From Owenweeksia hongkongensis DSM 17368 (GTDB taxonomy: Bacteria > Bacteroidota > Bacteroidia > Flavobacteriales > Schleiferiaceae), in NCBI RefSeq assembly GCF_000236705.1, contig NC_016599.1, forward strand, positions 2,170,001 to 2,234,000: DNA of 64,000 bases, in the 5' to 3' direction. A model generated the notes under the pieces. That model saw nothing but the letters and a program-made list of their open reading frames with translations. It had not been told where the DNA came from and searched no databases. Numbering within the stretch: the first letter of the stretch is position 1; every line of letters starts with the position of its first letter. Below are positions 18,337 to 25,968 of this stretch, piece by piece. The translations under genes and the position numbers were made by a program.

Positions 18337-18800
18337 TGCAAAAGATACTATACATACTTATCACTGGACTTTGCCTATCGGCTTGCCTTAAAAAAGACAT
18401 TCTGGATGATGACTTAAGTGGAACAAATTTTAAACAAAGTGAATTTTACACAAGTGGTGAATTTGTAAACAGGCTGGACATGACCGTGGACAGTACAAGA
18501 CTTGATGTAATTACCAACGGTCTTGGTGATACCTTATGCAAAACACTCTTTACCGGCCGCTTGGATGAAGCTTTTATTCAAAGTTTAGAAGAAAACTGGG
18601 ATGGAGAGATTCAAGTAGTTCAAGTAGAAGACACCGATTTCACGAGTAACCCCAGAAGATCATTCAGCCTGCGTGGAGCTCCAGCAGAGTGTGATGCAGA
18701 ATCTTCAACTGCAGAGATAGAGATCTTGCTTGTAGACCCAAATACCGGAAGAGTAACCGTTAGACAAAATAAGATACTTACTCTGCCTATAGTACGCTAA
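18336..18800 (+). CDS. Small hypothetical lipoprotein
   Basis: 154 aa. Lipobox LSAC puts the lipidated Cys at 17, followed by LKKDILDDD. The rest is a short beta-rich domain without a recognised family. Its ATG shares a base with the previous stop (TGATG), which implies coupled translation with the PEGA-like protein and the protease. Its 3' end overlaps polA by 4 bp on the opposite strand. Probably a periplasm-facing lipoprotein accessory to the cassette; function unknown. Confidence 0.7.
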   Translation: MQKILYILITGLCLSACLKKDILDDDLSGTNFKQSEFYTSGEFVNRLDMTVDSTRLDVITNGLGDTLCKTLFTGRLDEAFIQSLEENWDGEIQVVQVEDTDFTSNPRRSFSLRGAPAECDAESSTAEIEILLVDPNTGRVTVRQNKILTLPIVR

Positions 18801-21580
18801 TGCGCCTCAAGCCAGTTTTTACCATGCCCAAATTCTACCGTTAGCGGCACCTTCAGGTCTACCGCATTTTCCATTGCAGATTTAATGATTGGCTTTAAAG
18901 TTTCGATCTCACCAGCTGGTGCGTCAAAAACCAATTCATCATGCACCTGAAGCACCATTTTGGTATCAAATGGTTTTAGGTCGTCATATATTTTAATCAT
19001 GGCTAGCTTAATGATATCAGCAGCCGTACCTTGAATAGGCGCATTCACAGCATTTCTCTCTGCATGGCTTCGTACCACCGCATTTCTAGAATTAATGTCC
19101 TTTAGATACCTTCTCCTTCCCAGCAATGTTTCCACAAAACCATTTTTACGAGCAAACTCCTTTTGGCTTTCTATATAATCCTGAATTCCCGGATAGGTTT
19201 GAAAATATGATTTGATAATATCACCTGCCTCACCACGACTCAGTGTGGTTTGCTGGCTAAGGCCAAAAGCGCTCACCCCATAGATAATCCCGAAATTTAC
19301 AGTTTTAGCATTGCTCCTCTGCTCACGGGTTACCTCATCCAGGTTTACACCAAAAACTTTGGCAGCCGTAGCTGTATGAATATCTTCTTCATTCAAAAAG
19401 GCATCCATCATATTTTTATCACCACTTAGCTCGGCAATCAGTCGCAATTCTATTTGAGAATAATCTGCAGCCAACATCAAGTGATTTTCATCGCGGGGGA
19501 TAAAAGCTTTTCTAACTTCTCTTCCACGCTCAGTTCTGATTGGAATGTTTTGAAGGTTCGGATTTACCGAACTCAAACGACCTGTAGCAGCTACGGCCTG
19601 ATTATATGAAGTGTGTATCCTTTTCGTTTTCGAATTCACCATTTCTGGCAAAGCATCCACATAGGTAGATTTCAATTTTACCATCTGGCGATAATCCAAA
19701 ATAGCTTCAGCAATACGATGTTCCTTGGCCAAATCGCTCAATATATCTTCAGAAGTAGCATACTGTCCGCTCTTTGTTTTCTTGGGTTTTTCAAGCAATT
19801 TTAGCTTACCAAAAAGTATTTCGCCAAGCTGTTTTGGCGAGGCTATATTAAACTCTTCACCTGCTAGCTCAATTATTTCTTTGCTGAGCTCAGCAATGTC
19901 TTCCTCAAGTTTTTTTGAAAGCTTTGAAAGTGCTTCAGTATCTAAATTCACGCCTTGTAGCTCCATATCCGAAAGCACTGGCACCAATGGCAACTCTATT
20001 TCATCAAATACTTTAGTGGCGTTTCCTTCTTTAAGCTTAGGCTCAAATATTTGCTTCAGGCGAAATGTAATATCCGCATCCTCGCCAGCATATTCCTTTA
20101 CCAATTTTGGGTCTACATCACGCATGTTGCCCTGCTTCTTCCCCTTCTTTCCGATAAGGGTCTCAATGCTCACCGGCTTATAATGCAAATAAGTTTCGGC
20201 CAACACATCCATATTGTGACGCATATCCGCATTTATAAGATAATGAGCCAGCATGGTGTCAAAGAGCCTTCCTCTTACCTCTACCCCAAAATTCTTTAGA
20301 ATAGAAATATCATACTTCAAATTTTGACCAATAATCTCAACATCTTCTCTTTCAAAAAAAGGCTTGAACTCAGCCATAATTTCAGTTCCTTGCCCTTCAG
20401 GAACGGCCACATAATAGGCGATGCCAGGAGTGTAGCTAAATGCCACTCCTACCAAATCAGCTTCTGCTGTTTCCAGTGAAGTCGTTTCTGTATCAAAACA
20501 AACCGAAGGCTGTTTCATCAAGTTTTCAAGCAGCATTTTTCGCTCACGCGGATGCTCCACCAATTGGTATAAATGATCCGAATTTTCAATCGTTTGATAT
20601 TCACCGGAAGGCGCTGCTTCTACCATCTCCTCTACCGCTCCAAACAAATCCGTTTGTCCATCGGGAGCTGCTGAAGGTGCTGCCGCTGCCTTTGGAACTA
20701 CTTCACCCGTCACCCTTTTTAATAAAGTTCTAAACTCAAGTTCTTGAAAAATCTCGCTGATTTTCTCGGTATCGGGATCCTCTTTAATATAAACCTCAGC
20801 ATCAAACTGAATAGGCACATCACAAATAATACGCGCCAGCATTTTTGACATTATTCCTTGCTCTGCATTATCGCGGATTTTCTCACCGAGTTTCCCTTTG
20901 ATTTCATCAGCATGCTCCAGCATATTTTCCATGCTGCCATATTGCTTCAAAAGTTTAGAAGCCGTTTTTGGTCCCACCCCAGGGAATCCAGGAATATTAT
21001 CAGCCGAATCACCCATCATGCCCAAGTAATCCACGACCTGGTCTACATCATCAATATCAAATTTCGCTTTGATTTCTTCCACTCCCCATATCTCGGCACC
21101 ATTGCCTGCACGAGCTGGGCGATACATTTTTATATTCTCAGAAACCAACTGCCCAAAATCTTTATCAGGTGTCATCATGAACACTTCAAAACCCTCTTTC
21201 TCCGCTTGCTTGGCCAAAGTTCCAATCACATCATCCGCTTCAAATCCTTCTACACCCAAAAAAGGAATGCGAAAAGCTTCCATCAACTTTTGGATATAAG
21301 GCACTGCCAATTTTATCCCTTCGGGTGTTTCATCACGCTGGGCTTTATAGGCTTCAAACTTTTCATGCCTAAAGGTTGGCCCGGGATAATCATAAATTAC
21401 CGCAATGTGGCTCGGTTTCTGCTTTTCAAGCACCTCAAGAAGTGTGGTGATGAAACCAAAAATAGCCGAAGTATCCAGTCCTTTTGAGGTAACTCTAGGA
21501 TTGCTTATAAAAGCAAAATAGGCTCTGAATATTAAGGCATAGGCATCTAGCAGGAATAGTTTCTTGGGGTTTTCGGACAT
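18797..21580 (-). CDS. polA: DNA polymerase I
   Basis: 927 aa with all three domains. The N-terminal 5' nuclease has FLLDAYALIFRAYFAF, DYPGPTFRHEKFEAYKAQRD and GFEADDVIGTLA. The 3'-5' exonuclease keeps its DxE motif (CFDTETTSLE), so proofreading appears intact. The polymerase domain has LAADYSQIELRLIAELSGD (motif A), NAKTVNFGIIYGVSAFGL (motif B) and VLQVHDELVFDAP (motif C). It fills gaps and replaces RNA primers. It is convergent with the small lipoprotein gene and divergent from the phosphoesterase. Length is typical. Confidence 0.98.
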   Translation of the reverse strand: MSENPKKLFLLDAYALIFRAYFAFISNPRVTSKGLDTSAIFGFITTLLEVLEKQKPSHIAVIYDYPGPTFRHEKFEAYKAQRDETPEGIKLAVPYIQKLMEAFRIPFLGVEGFEADDVIGTLAKQAEKEGFEVFMMTPDKDFGQLVSENIKMYRPARAGNGAEIWGVEEIKAKFDIDDVDQVVDYLGMMGDSADNIPGFPGVGPKTASKLLKQYGSMENMLEHADEIKGKLGEKIRDNAEQGIMSKMLARIICDVPIQFDAEVYIKEDPDTEKISEIFQELEFRTLLKRVTGEVVPKAAAAPSAAPDGQTDLFGAVEEMVEAAPSGEYQTIENSDHLYQLVEHPRERKMLLENLMKQPSVCFDTETTSLETAEADLVGVAFSYTPGIAYYVAVPEGQGTEIMAEFKPFFEREDVEIIGQNLKYDISILKNFGVEVRGRLFDTMLAHYLINADMRHNMDVLAETYLHYKPVSIETLIGKKGKKQGNMRDVDPKLVKEYAGEDADITFRLKQIFEPKLKEGNATKVFDEIELPLVPVLSDMELQGVNLDTEALSKLSKKLEEDIAELSKEIIELAGEEFNIASPKQLGEILFGKLKLLEKPKKTKSGQYATSEDILSDLAKEHRIAEAILDYRQMVKLKSTYVDALPEMVNSKTKRIHTSYNQAVAATGRLSSVNPNLQNIPIRTERGREVRKAFIPRDENHLMLAADYSQIELRLIAELSGDKNMMDAFLNEEDIHTATAAKVFGVNLDEVTREQRSNAKTVNFGIIYGVSAFGLSQQTTLSRGEAGDIIKSYFQTYPGIQDYIESQKEFARKNGFVETLLGRRRYLKDINSRNAVVRSHAERNAVNAPIQGTAADIIKLAMIKIYDDLKPFDTKMVLQVHDELVFDAPAGEIETLKPIIKSAMENAVDLKVPLTVEFGHGKNWLEAH

Positions 21581-21699
21581 TTGAATCTAAATTTCCGTAA
21601 AAATAAGGTTTATCATCAGAGACAGCCTTCCCTATTAAAAAGGATATTTGCTGACCCACTTCACACATTGATTATTAGAATTTTGCATTTACATTTTTC

Positions 21700-22935
21700 A
21701 TGAATTCAATCACATTATTCATCCGCATCGCCATCTTTTTGGCGGTTCTGGTCCTTATTGATCTTTACGCCTATCAGGCTTTCAAAACTACTTTTAGAGC
21801 AAGCTCCTTTTTCAGAATGGCCTACTGGATATTTTCGGTGGCCGTAATGATAGGTGTGGTTTATGCCTTCTTAACGTTTAGCCGCGACACCCCACCTCAA
21901 ACCAGCTTTTCATTTTTGATGGCTCTCATGATTTTATCCATCGTGCCCAAGCTCATTATACTTACAGTAATGCTTAGCGAAGATATTTGGAGAGTAGGTG
22001 AAGGAACTTTAAAATTATTTGCAAAAGAGAAGCCTGACGAGTTTCTTCCCGATAGAAGAAAATTTGTAAGCCAAACGGCACTGGTGCTTTCGGCCATTCC
22101 TTTTATCGGAATTATTCACGGAGTGCTTATTGGTCGATATCGCTATCGCGTGATCAACAAGACTTTGACATTTGATGACTTACCCGAAGAGTTTGATGGA
22201 CTCACTATCACTCAGATTTCAGACGTGCACTCTGGGAGTTTTGACAATCCTGAAAAAATACAGTACGGTATTGATCTTATCAATGAGCAGCAATCAGATC
22301 TTATCCTCTTTACCGGTGATTTGGTAAACAATAGAGCTGAAGAAATGGAACCATGGATAGATGTTTTTTCTCAACTAAAAGCACCCATGGGTAAGTACTC
22401 CATTTTGGGCAACCATGATTATGGCGATTATGTAAACTGGCCTTCTGATGCTGTCAAACAAGAAAACATGGAGAAGCTTTACCAAGTGCATGAGCGCATA
22501 GGTTTTGGGCTTTTACGTAATGAAAACGTACAGCTTAAAAAAGGAAACTCCACCATTGACTTGGTGGGGGTAGAAAACTGGGGAAACGGCTTCGTGCAAC
22601 ACGGTGATTTGAAAAAGGCTGTTTCAGGATTGGCGCATGACTCCTTCAAAATACTGATGTCTCATGATCCTTCTCATTTTGACTATGAAGTGAAAAATTT
22701 CGCTCAAAAAATCCATCTCACCCTAAGCGGGCATACCCACGGAATGCAGTTTGGCATTGAAATTCCAGGGTTTATAAAGTGGAGCCCTGTAAAATATCGC
22801 TACCCGAAATGGGCTGGTTTATACGAGGATTTAGGACGCTATCTTTATGTGAATCGTGGCTTTGGTTTTCTAGCTTTCCCGGGAAGAGTGGGAATATGGC
22901 CGGAGATAACGGTGCTTACGCTAAAGAAAGGATAA
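21700..22935 (+). CDS. Membrane-anchored metallophosphoesterase
   Basis: 411 aa. Four hydrophobic segments (~7-27, 38-60, 70-92, 122-145) precede a calcineurin-like phosphoesterase domain with all metal motifs: TQISDVHSG, LFTGDLVNN, SILGNHDYGD, LMSHDPSHFD and LSGHTHGMQFG. The layout resembles the YaeI/YkoQ group, some of which act on lipid-linked or UDP-diacylglucosamine substrates; the substrate here is not predictable. It is transcribed alone, closed by a terminator, and the IS element sits just beyond that terminator. Confidence 0.9.
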   Translation: MNSITLFIRIAIFLAVLVLIDLYAYQAFKTTFRASSFFRMAYWIFSVAVMIGVVYAFLTFSRDTPPQTSFSFLMALMILSIVPKLIILTVMLSEDIWRVGEGTLKLFAKEKPDEFLPDRRKFVSQTALVLSAIPFIGIIHGVLIGRYRYRVINKTLTFDDLPEEFDGLTITQISDVHSGSFDNPEKIQYGIDLINEQQSDLILFTGDLVNNRAEEMEPWIDVFSQLKAPMGKYSILGNHDYGDYVNWPSDAVKQENMEKLYQVHERIGFGLLRNENVQLKKGNSTIDLVGVENWGNGFVQHGDLKKAVSGLAHDSFKILMSHDPSHFDYEVKNFAQKIHLTLSGHTHGMQFGIEIPGFIKWSPVKYRYPKWAGLYEDLGRYLYVNRGFGFLAFPGRVGIWPEITVLTLKKG

Positions 22936-22940
22936 AAAAA

Positions 22941-22970
22941 ATGCCCATCCAGTCTGGATGGACATTTTTT
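22941..22970 (+). terminator. Terminator after the metallophosphoesterase gene
   Basis: CCATCCA/TGGATGG stem with a 3-nt loop and flanking TG/CA pairs, followed by six T. It lies 6 bp past the stop codon and 10 bp before the IS left end. Confidence 0.88.
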
Positions 22971-22980
22971 AATTTGCTTC

Positions 22981-23005
22981 TGTCACGTCCTGAAATAGCG
23001 TTACA
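22981..23005 (+). repeat. IS left inverted repeat
   Basis: 25 bp starting TGTCACGTCCT, pairing with the right end at 19 of 25 positions. The first base follows the TTC target repeat. Confidence 0.85.
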
Positions 23006-23020
23006 CAAATTTGTAACCTT

Positions 23021-23446
23021 ATGAAAGACAATGGCTACGTAAAGCGTACACAAAAAGATTACAGCTTAAACTTCAAGCTGCAAGTTGTCCAAGAAATAGA
23101 ACGGGGCGAGTTAAGTCAGCATGGAGCAGTCCGAAAATATGGCATTCAGGCTCGCAGTACTGTGCTGAGTTGGTTAAGAAAGTATGGTAACTTTGATTGG
23201 GAAAATCAAACTCCAATACAAATGCCCAAAACTCCAGAACAAAAACTGATGGAACTAGAGCAAAAAGTTCGGCTATTAGAAAAGCAGAAAAAGCAGCTGG
23301 AACATCAAATAGAACGAGCCGACAAAAAGGCGATCATCTTTGATATGATGATAGATATAGCCGAGAAAGAGTACAATATTCCAATCAGAAAAAACTCCTT
23401 ACCCGAACAGTCAACCAATACAAAGAACACTACCAAGAAAGCCTAA
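23021..23446 (+). CDS. IS3-family transposase OrfA (HTH, leucine zipper)
   Basis: 141 aa. The N-terminal HTH (QKDYSLNFKLQVVQEIERGE, then GAVRKYGIQARSTVLSWLRK) binds the inverted repeats. The C-terminal half is a heptad-rich coiled coil (MELEQKVRLLEKQKKQLEHQ), the leucine zipper that drives OrfA/OrfAB oligomerisation. The final ~17 residues are read only when no frameshift occurs. Its stop codon lies in the loop of a small hairpin (23440-23451) nested in the frameshift-stimulating structure. Confidence 0.92.
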   Translation: MKDNGYVKRTQKDYSLNFKLQVVQEIERGELSQHGAVRKYGIQARSTVLSWLRKYGNFDWENQTPIQMPKTPEQKLMELEQKVRLLEKQKKQLEHQIERADKKAIIFDMMIDIAEKEYNIPIRKNSLPEQSTNTKNTTKKA

Positions 23447-23471
23447 CGGCTACCTGTAGATTGTTCGGGTA
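23389..23471 (+). other. Programmed -1 frameshift signal (slippery heptamer plus stem)
   Basis: A AAA AAC at 23389-23395 is in the orfA frame and allows a -1 slip into the orfB frame, which is open from 23395 onward. Four nucleotides downstream, 23400-23412 (TACCCGAACAGTC) pairs with 23459-23471 (GATTGTTCGGGTA), 13 pairs including one G-U. A hairpin AGCC/GGCT containing the orfA stop lies inside the loop. Slip site, short spacer and strong stem are the classical IS3 stimulators of OrfAB synthesis. Confidence 0.85.
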
Positions 23472-24312
23472 TAGCCGTCAAGTTTATTATCGCGCCATTA
23501 AAGCCGAAGAAGCCAAAAAGCAACGTGCGCAAAAAGTAGTATCACTCGTGCAGGAAAAGCGCATGTCCATGCCTCGGCTAGGCACACGTAAACTTTACCA
23601 CTTGCTACAGCCAGAGCTGCAAGCACTGGGCGTGGGTCGCGATAAATTGTTCCACATTCTAAAAGCAAATCACATGTTAATACAACCCAAGAAATCATAC
23701 CATATTACCACCAACTCACACCATAGGTTCCGCAAACACAAAAACGTGATTGCAGACTTACCCATTACCCGGCCAGAGCAGCTTTGGGTGGCCGATATAA
23801 CTTATGTGGGTACCCGAGAAAACCCCATGTACCTGGCTCTAGTTACCGATGCCTACTCAAAAAAGATAGTAGGCTACAATGTATCAAACAGTTTGAGTGT
23901 GGATGGTGCGCTATCTGCCTTAAAGCAAGCTATCAAAAATCGAAAATACCCTAGCCAACCTCTGATCCATCACTCAGACAGAGGCCTACAATATTGTAGC
24001 ACCGATTACCAAAAACAACTGGCTAAAGCCAAAATAACCTGTAGCATGACAGAGTCTTATGACCCATATGCCAACGCCATAGCGGAACGTATAAACGGTA
24101 TTTTAAAGCAAGAATTTATTGAAGTAGTAAAGGCCGATAAACTAGACATCATGAAGCCTTTGGTGGAAGACAGTGTAAGCATTTATAATAAACAAAGGCC
24201 ACACCTCTCCTGCCAAATGAACACTCCAGAACAAATGCATAAACAAGATCAGGTCAAAATAAAATCCTATAAAAAACAAAACCTTGGTGAAGCTAGCTTC
24301 ACCAAGGTTTAA
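23395..24312 (+). CDS. IS3-family transposase OrfB, made as OrfAB fusion
   Basis: The catalytic half is read from the frameshift site. The transframe segment (LLTRTVNQYKEHYQESLTAT, then CRLFGYSRQVYY) is seamless, so no separate initiation is needed; a TTG at 23461 would be the only internal start. An HTH_21-like region is followed by the rve integrase core with the DDE triad: ADITYVGT, HHSDRGLQY and the Glu in AERINGILKQEF. This enzyme cuts and joins the IS ends. The last codons form one arm of a perfect palindrome. All catalytic residues are present. Confidence 0.9.
   Translation, partial: LLTRTVNQYKEHYQESLTATCRLFGYSRQVYYRAIKAEEAKKQRAQKVVSLVQEKRMSMPRLGTRKLYHLLQPELQALGVGRDKLFHILKANHMLIQPKKSYHITTNSHHRFRKHKNVIADLPITRPEQLWVADITYVGTRENPMYLALVTDAYSKKIVGYNVSNSLSVDGALSALKQAIKNRKYPSQPLIHHSDRGLQYCSTDYQKQLAKAKITCSMTESYDPYANAIAERINGILKQEFIEVVKADKLDIMKPLVEDSVSIYNKQRPHLSCQMNTPEQMHKQDQVKIKSYKKQNLGEASFTKV
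24279..24310. repeat. 32-bp perfect palindrome at the end of orfB
   Basis: The two 16-bp arms (AAACCTTGGTGAAGCT and its exact complement) meet without a loop and overlap the last codons and the first base of the stop of orfB. As RNA it would form a long hairpin; no long T-run follows. Possible roles are a transcription stop protecting the element, or a hairpin limiting read-through from outside. Confidence 0.8.
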
Positions 24313-24339
24313 TTACTATGTTTAATCTATATAAAAACC

Positions 24340-24364
24340 TGTATCGGTTATTTAGGACGGGACA
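24340..24364 (-). repeat. IS right inverted repeat
   Basis: 25 bp whose complement begins TGTCCCGTCCT. It is followed by the second copy of the TTC target repeat and lies 13 bp from the stop codon of the convergent secreted-protein gene. Confidence 0.85.
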
Positions 24365-24377
24365 TTCGTCAAATTTA

Positions 24378-24860
24378 TTACTCAGCATTGTTCGCTTCTT
24401 CGCGTGCTTTTAGCGCCTTTTTAATTGCTCGATTTTTCTTCACCTTGTTGTTCTCATCCGCGCAATAATCCAAAAATATTTCTCTCGCATTGTCACTTAT
24501 CTGTTGAGGATCAGCTCCAGGTTCACCATCTAATGCTACCTTCACCAGCGAAGCCATATAAACGTTTTGCAGGGCAATTTGCCCTTTGCAATAATCCATA
24601 AATTCAGAGCCTATACTAAAAGTATAATCTGGTGTTCCTTCCATCCAATCCATCATAAAAGCAGTGCAGGTCAACCTATTCAGCTCATTGTCCACTACAT
24701 TTTGATTCAAAATGTAATTAGCACATTCTTGCACCTCAGCTTCATGATTCTTGTAGTCTTCCTTGGTTTCAAATCCCATATCTGGAAGAGCCTCAAAATC
24801 TTGCGAATACCCGGTAAACGCAATCAATACAAGCATTAAAACGCCAATTGTCTTTTTCAT
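24378..24860 (-). CDS. Small secreted protein of unknown function
   Basis: 160 aa from ATG 24860 (MKKTIGVLMLVLIAFTGYSQ, a signal peptide). An ATG four codons earlier (24872) would overlap the tdh stop and is less likely. The mature protein is mostly helical with Cys at a few positions (VQECANYILNQNVV, YCKGQIALQNVY, YCADENNKVKKN) and ends Lys/Ala/Glu-rich. No family recognised. It begins 4 bp after tdh and may share its transcript. The IS element inserted 13 bp past its stop, so its terminator may have been displaced. Confidence 0.7.
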   Translation of the reverse strand: MKKTIGVLMLVLIAFTGYSQDFEALPDMGFETKEDYKNHEAEVQECANYILNQNVVDNELNRLTCTAFMMDWMEGTPDYTFSIGSEFMDYCKGQIALQNVYMASLVKVALDGEPGADPQQISDNAREIFLDYCADENNKVKKNRAIKKALKAREEANNAE

Positions 24861-24864
24861 AATA

Positions 24865-25800
24865 TTATACATTTTTCAACATATCTTCTACCATAGCGTC
24901 CAAGCTGAAATCGTTTTTCCAACCCCAATCCTGACGTGCTACCTGGTCATCAATTTCCTGAGGCCATCCTAATGCGATATCATTTCGGCTATCTACATTG
25001 TAAGTGATTTCAAAATCAGGAATATGCTTTTTAATGGCTTCCGCTAACTGCTTTGGCGTAAAGCTAAAAGCTGCCAAATTATAGCTGGTGCGAATTTTCA
25101 CATCTTCAGCTGGCGCTTCCATAATGCCGATAGTTGCTTTAATCGCATCAGGCATGTACATCATTGGCAAGGCAGTATCTTCTGCAAGGTAGCATTCGTA
25201 CTTGCCTTCCTTTTTTGCCTTATGGAAAATATCTACAGCATAATCTGTAGTCCCTCCACCTGGCTCAGTTTTATAAGATATCAATCCAGGGTAGCGAATA
25301 CTCCGCACGTCCACCCCGTATTTTTTACAGTAGTAATCACACCAAAGCTCACCGCTAAGTTTACTTATTCCATATACAGTTCCCGGATCCATTACCGTGT
25401 GCTGAGGAGTATCTACTTTTGGAGTAGTTGGCCCAAATGCAGCAATAGAGCTTGGCCAATACAGCTTATTGAACTGCTTTTCGCGAAGCATTTCAAGCGT
25501 ATGAAAAAGACTCACCATATTAAGGTCCCAGCCCTTCATAGGCATTTTTTCGGCTGTAGCCGAAAGCATGGCTACCAAGTGATAAATCTGAGTAATTCCG
25601 TGCTTTGCCACCACTTCCTCCAAACGGTCACGATCCATAGCATTCACTATCTCAAAAGGACCAGACTCCAAAATGTGCTTTGCTGGTTCTTTAATATCTG
25701 AAGCCACTACATTTTCGTTGCCATAGGATTGGCGAAGTGTTTCTATAAGGTCAGTACCTATTTGGCCCGAAGAGCCAAGTACCAATATCTTTTCTTGCAT
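24865..25800 (-). CDS. tdh: L-threonine 3-dehydrogenase, short-chain (NAD-epimerase-like) type
   Basis: 311 aa from ATG 25800, which follows an AAAAAGAG ribosome-binding sequence; an upstream ATG (25857) would add 19 residues ahead of the Rossmann motif and is rejected. The core shows ILVLGSSGQIGTDL (GxxGxxG), the Ser in WPSSIAAFGP and the YGISK dyad at 143-147, with the characteristic TVYGISKLSGELWCDYYC. This enzyme oxidises L-threonine to 2-amino-3-ketobutyrate with NAD+, which KBL then cleaves to glycine and acetyl-CoA. The family is typical of Flavobacteriia. A decayed copy of the 5' end occurs at ~27605-27750. Confidence 0.9.
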   Translation of the reverse strand: MQEKILVLGSSGQIGTDLIETLRQSYGNENVVASDIKEPAKHILESGPFEIVNAMDRDRLEEVVAKHGITQIYHLVAMLSATAEKMPMKGWDLNMVSLFHTLEMLREKQFNKLYWPSSIAAFGPTTPKVDTPQHTVMDPGTVYGISKLSGELWCDYYCKKYGVDVRSIRYPGLISYKTEPGGGTTDYAVDIFHKAKKEGKYECYLAEDTALPMMYMPDAIKATIGIMEAPAEDVKIRTSYNLAAFSFTPKQLAEAIKKHIPDFEITYNVDSRNDIALGWPQEIDDQVARQDWGWKNDFSLDAMVEDMLKNV

Positions 25801-25819
25801 CTCTTTTTGAATAAGGGCG

Positions 25820-25827
25820 CAAAGATA
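25820..25827 (-). promoter_or_regulatory. Candidate -7 box for tdh
   Basis: TATCTTTG on the minus strand, a full TAnnTTTG match 20 nt upstream of the start codon. No clear -33 box. A stem (ATGCCGAC/GCCGGCAT, 7 of 8 pairs) lies just upstream. Both the box and the stem are kept in the decayed copy at 27710-27747. Confidence 0.45.
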
Positions 25828-25955
25828 AAAATGCCGACCCAAGTATTGAGCCGGCATTCTAGATTATCTATTAAAACTTAAACAACCGTTTACAACATTT
25901 TCAAAAACCAACTACTACAAGTAGACTCACAAACTTCATTAACTGAATTACCCTC

Positions 25956-25963
25956 TATATTTG
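25956..25963 (+). promoter_or_regulatory. Candidate -7 box for the Nramp-like gene
   Basis: TATATTTG, a full TAnnTTTG match, ends only 5 nt before the start codon, so a transcript from it would begin at or next to the ATG (leaderless). No -33 TTG seen. Confidence 0.4.
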
Positions 25964-25968
25964 GGCCT

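Larger units (their letters stand above)
22981..24364 (+). mobile_element. Complete IS3-family insertion sequence (1384 bp)
   Basis: The ends are 25-bp imperfect inverted repeats (19 of 25 matching), left TGTCACGTCCTGAAATAGCG and right end (complement) TGTCCCGTCCTAAATAACCG, with the TG...CA termini usual for this family. A 3-bp direct repeat TTC flanks the element (22978-22980 and 24365-24367), consistent with an IS3-type target duplication. Inside are orfA and orfB in the -1 relative frame with a slippery heptamer. No stop or frameshift interrupts either frame, so it may be active. It inserted between a terminator and the 3' end of a convergent gene, interrupting nothing. Confidence 0.93.

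Noticed and set aside
20858-21487. 209-aa open frame on the plus strand across the polA N-terminal region
   Set aside because: It is antisense to the clearly coding polA frame and has no motif or signal. It is a shadow of the polA codon pattern.
23461-24312. OrfB as an independently started protein from TTG 23461
   Set aside because: The frame is open back to the slippery heptamer and carries family-typical residues upstream, so OrfAB fusion by frameshifting is the better model.
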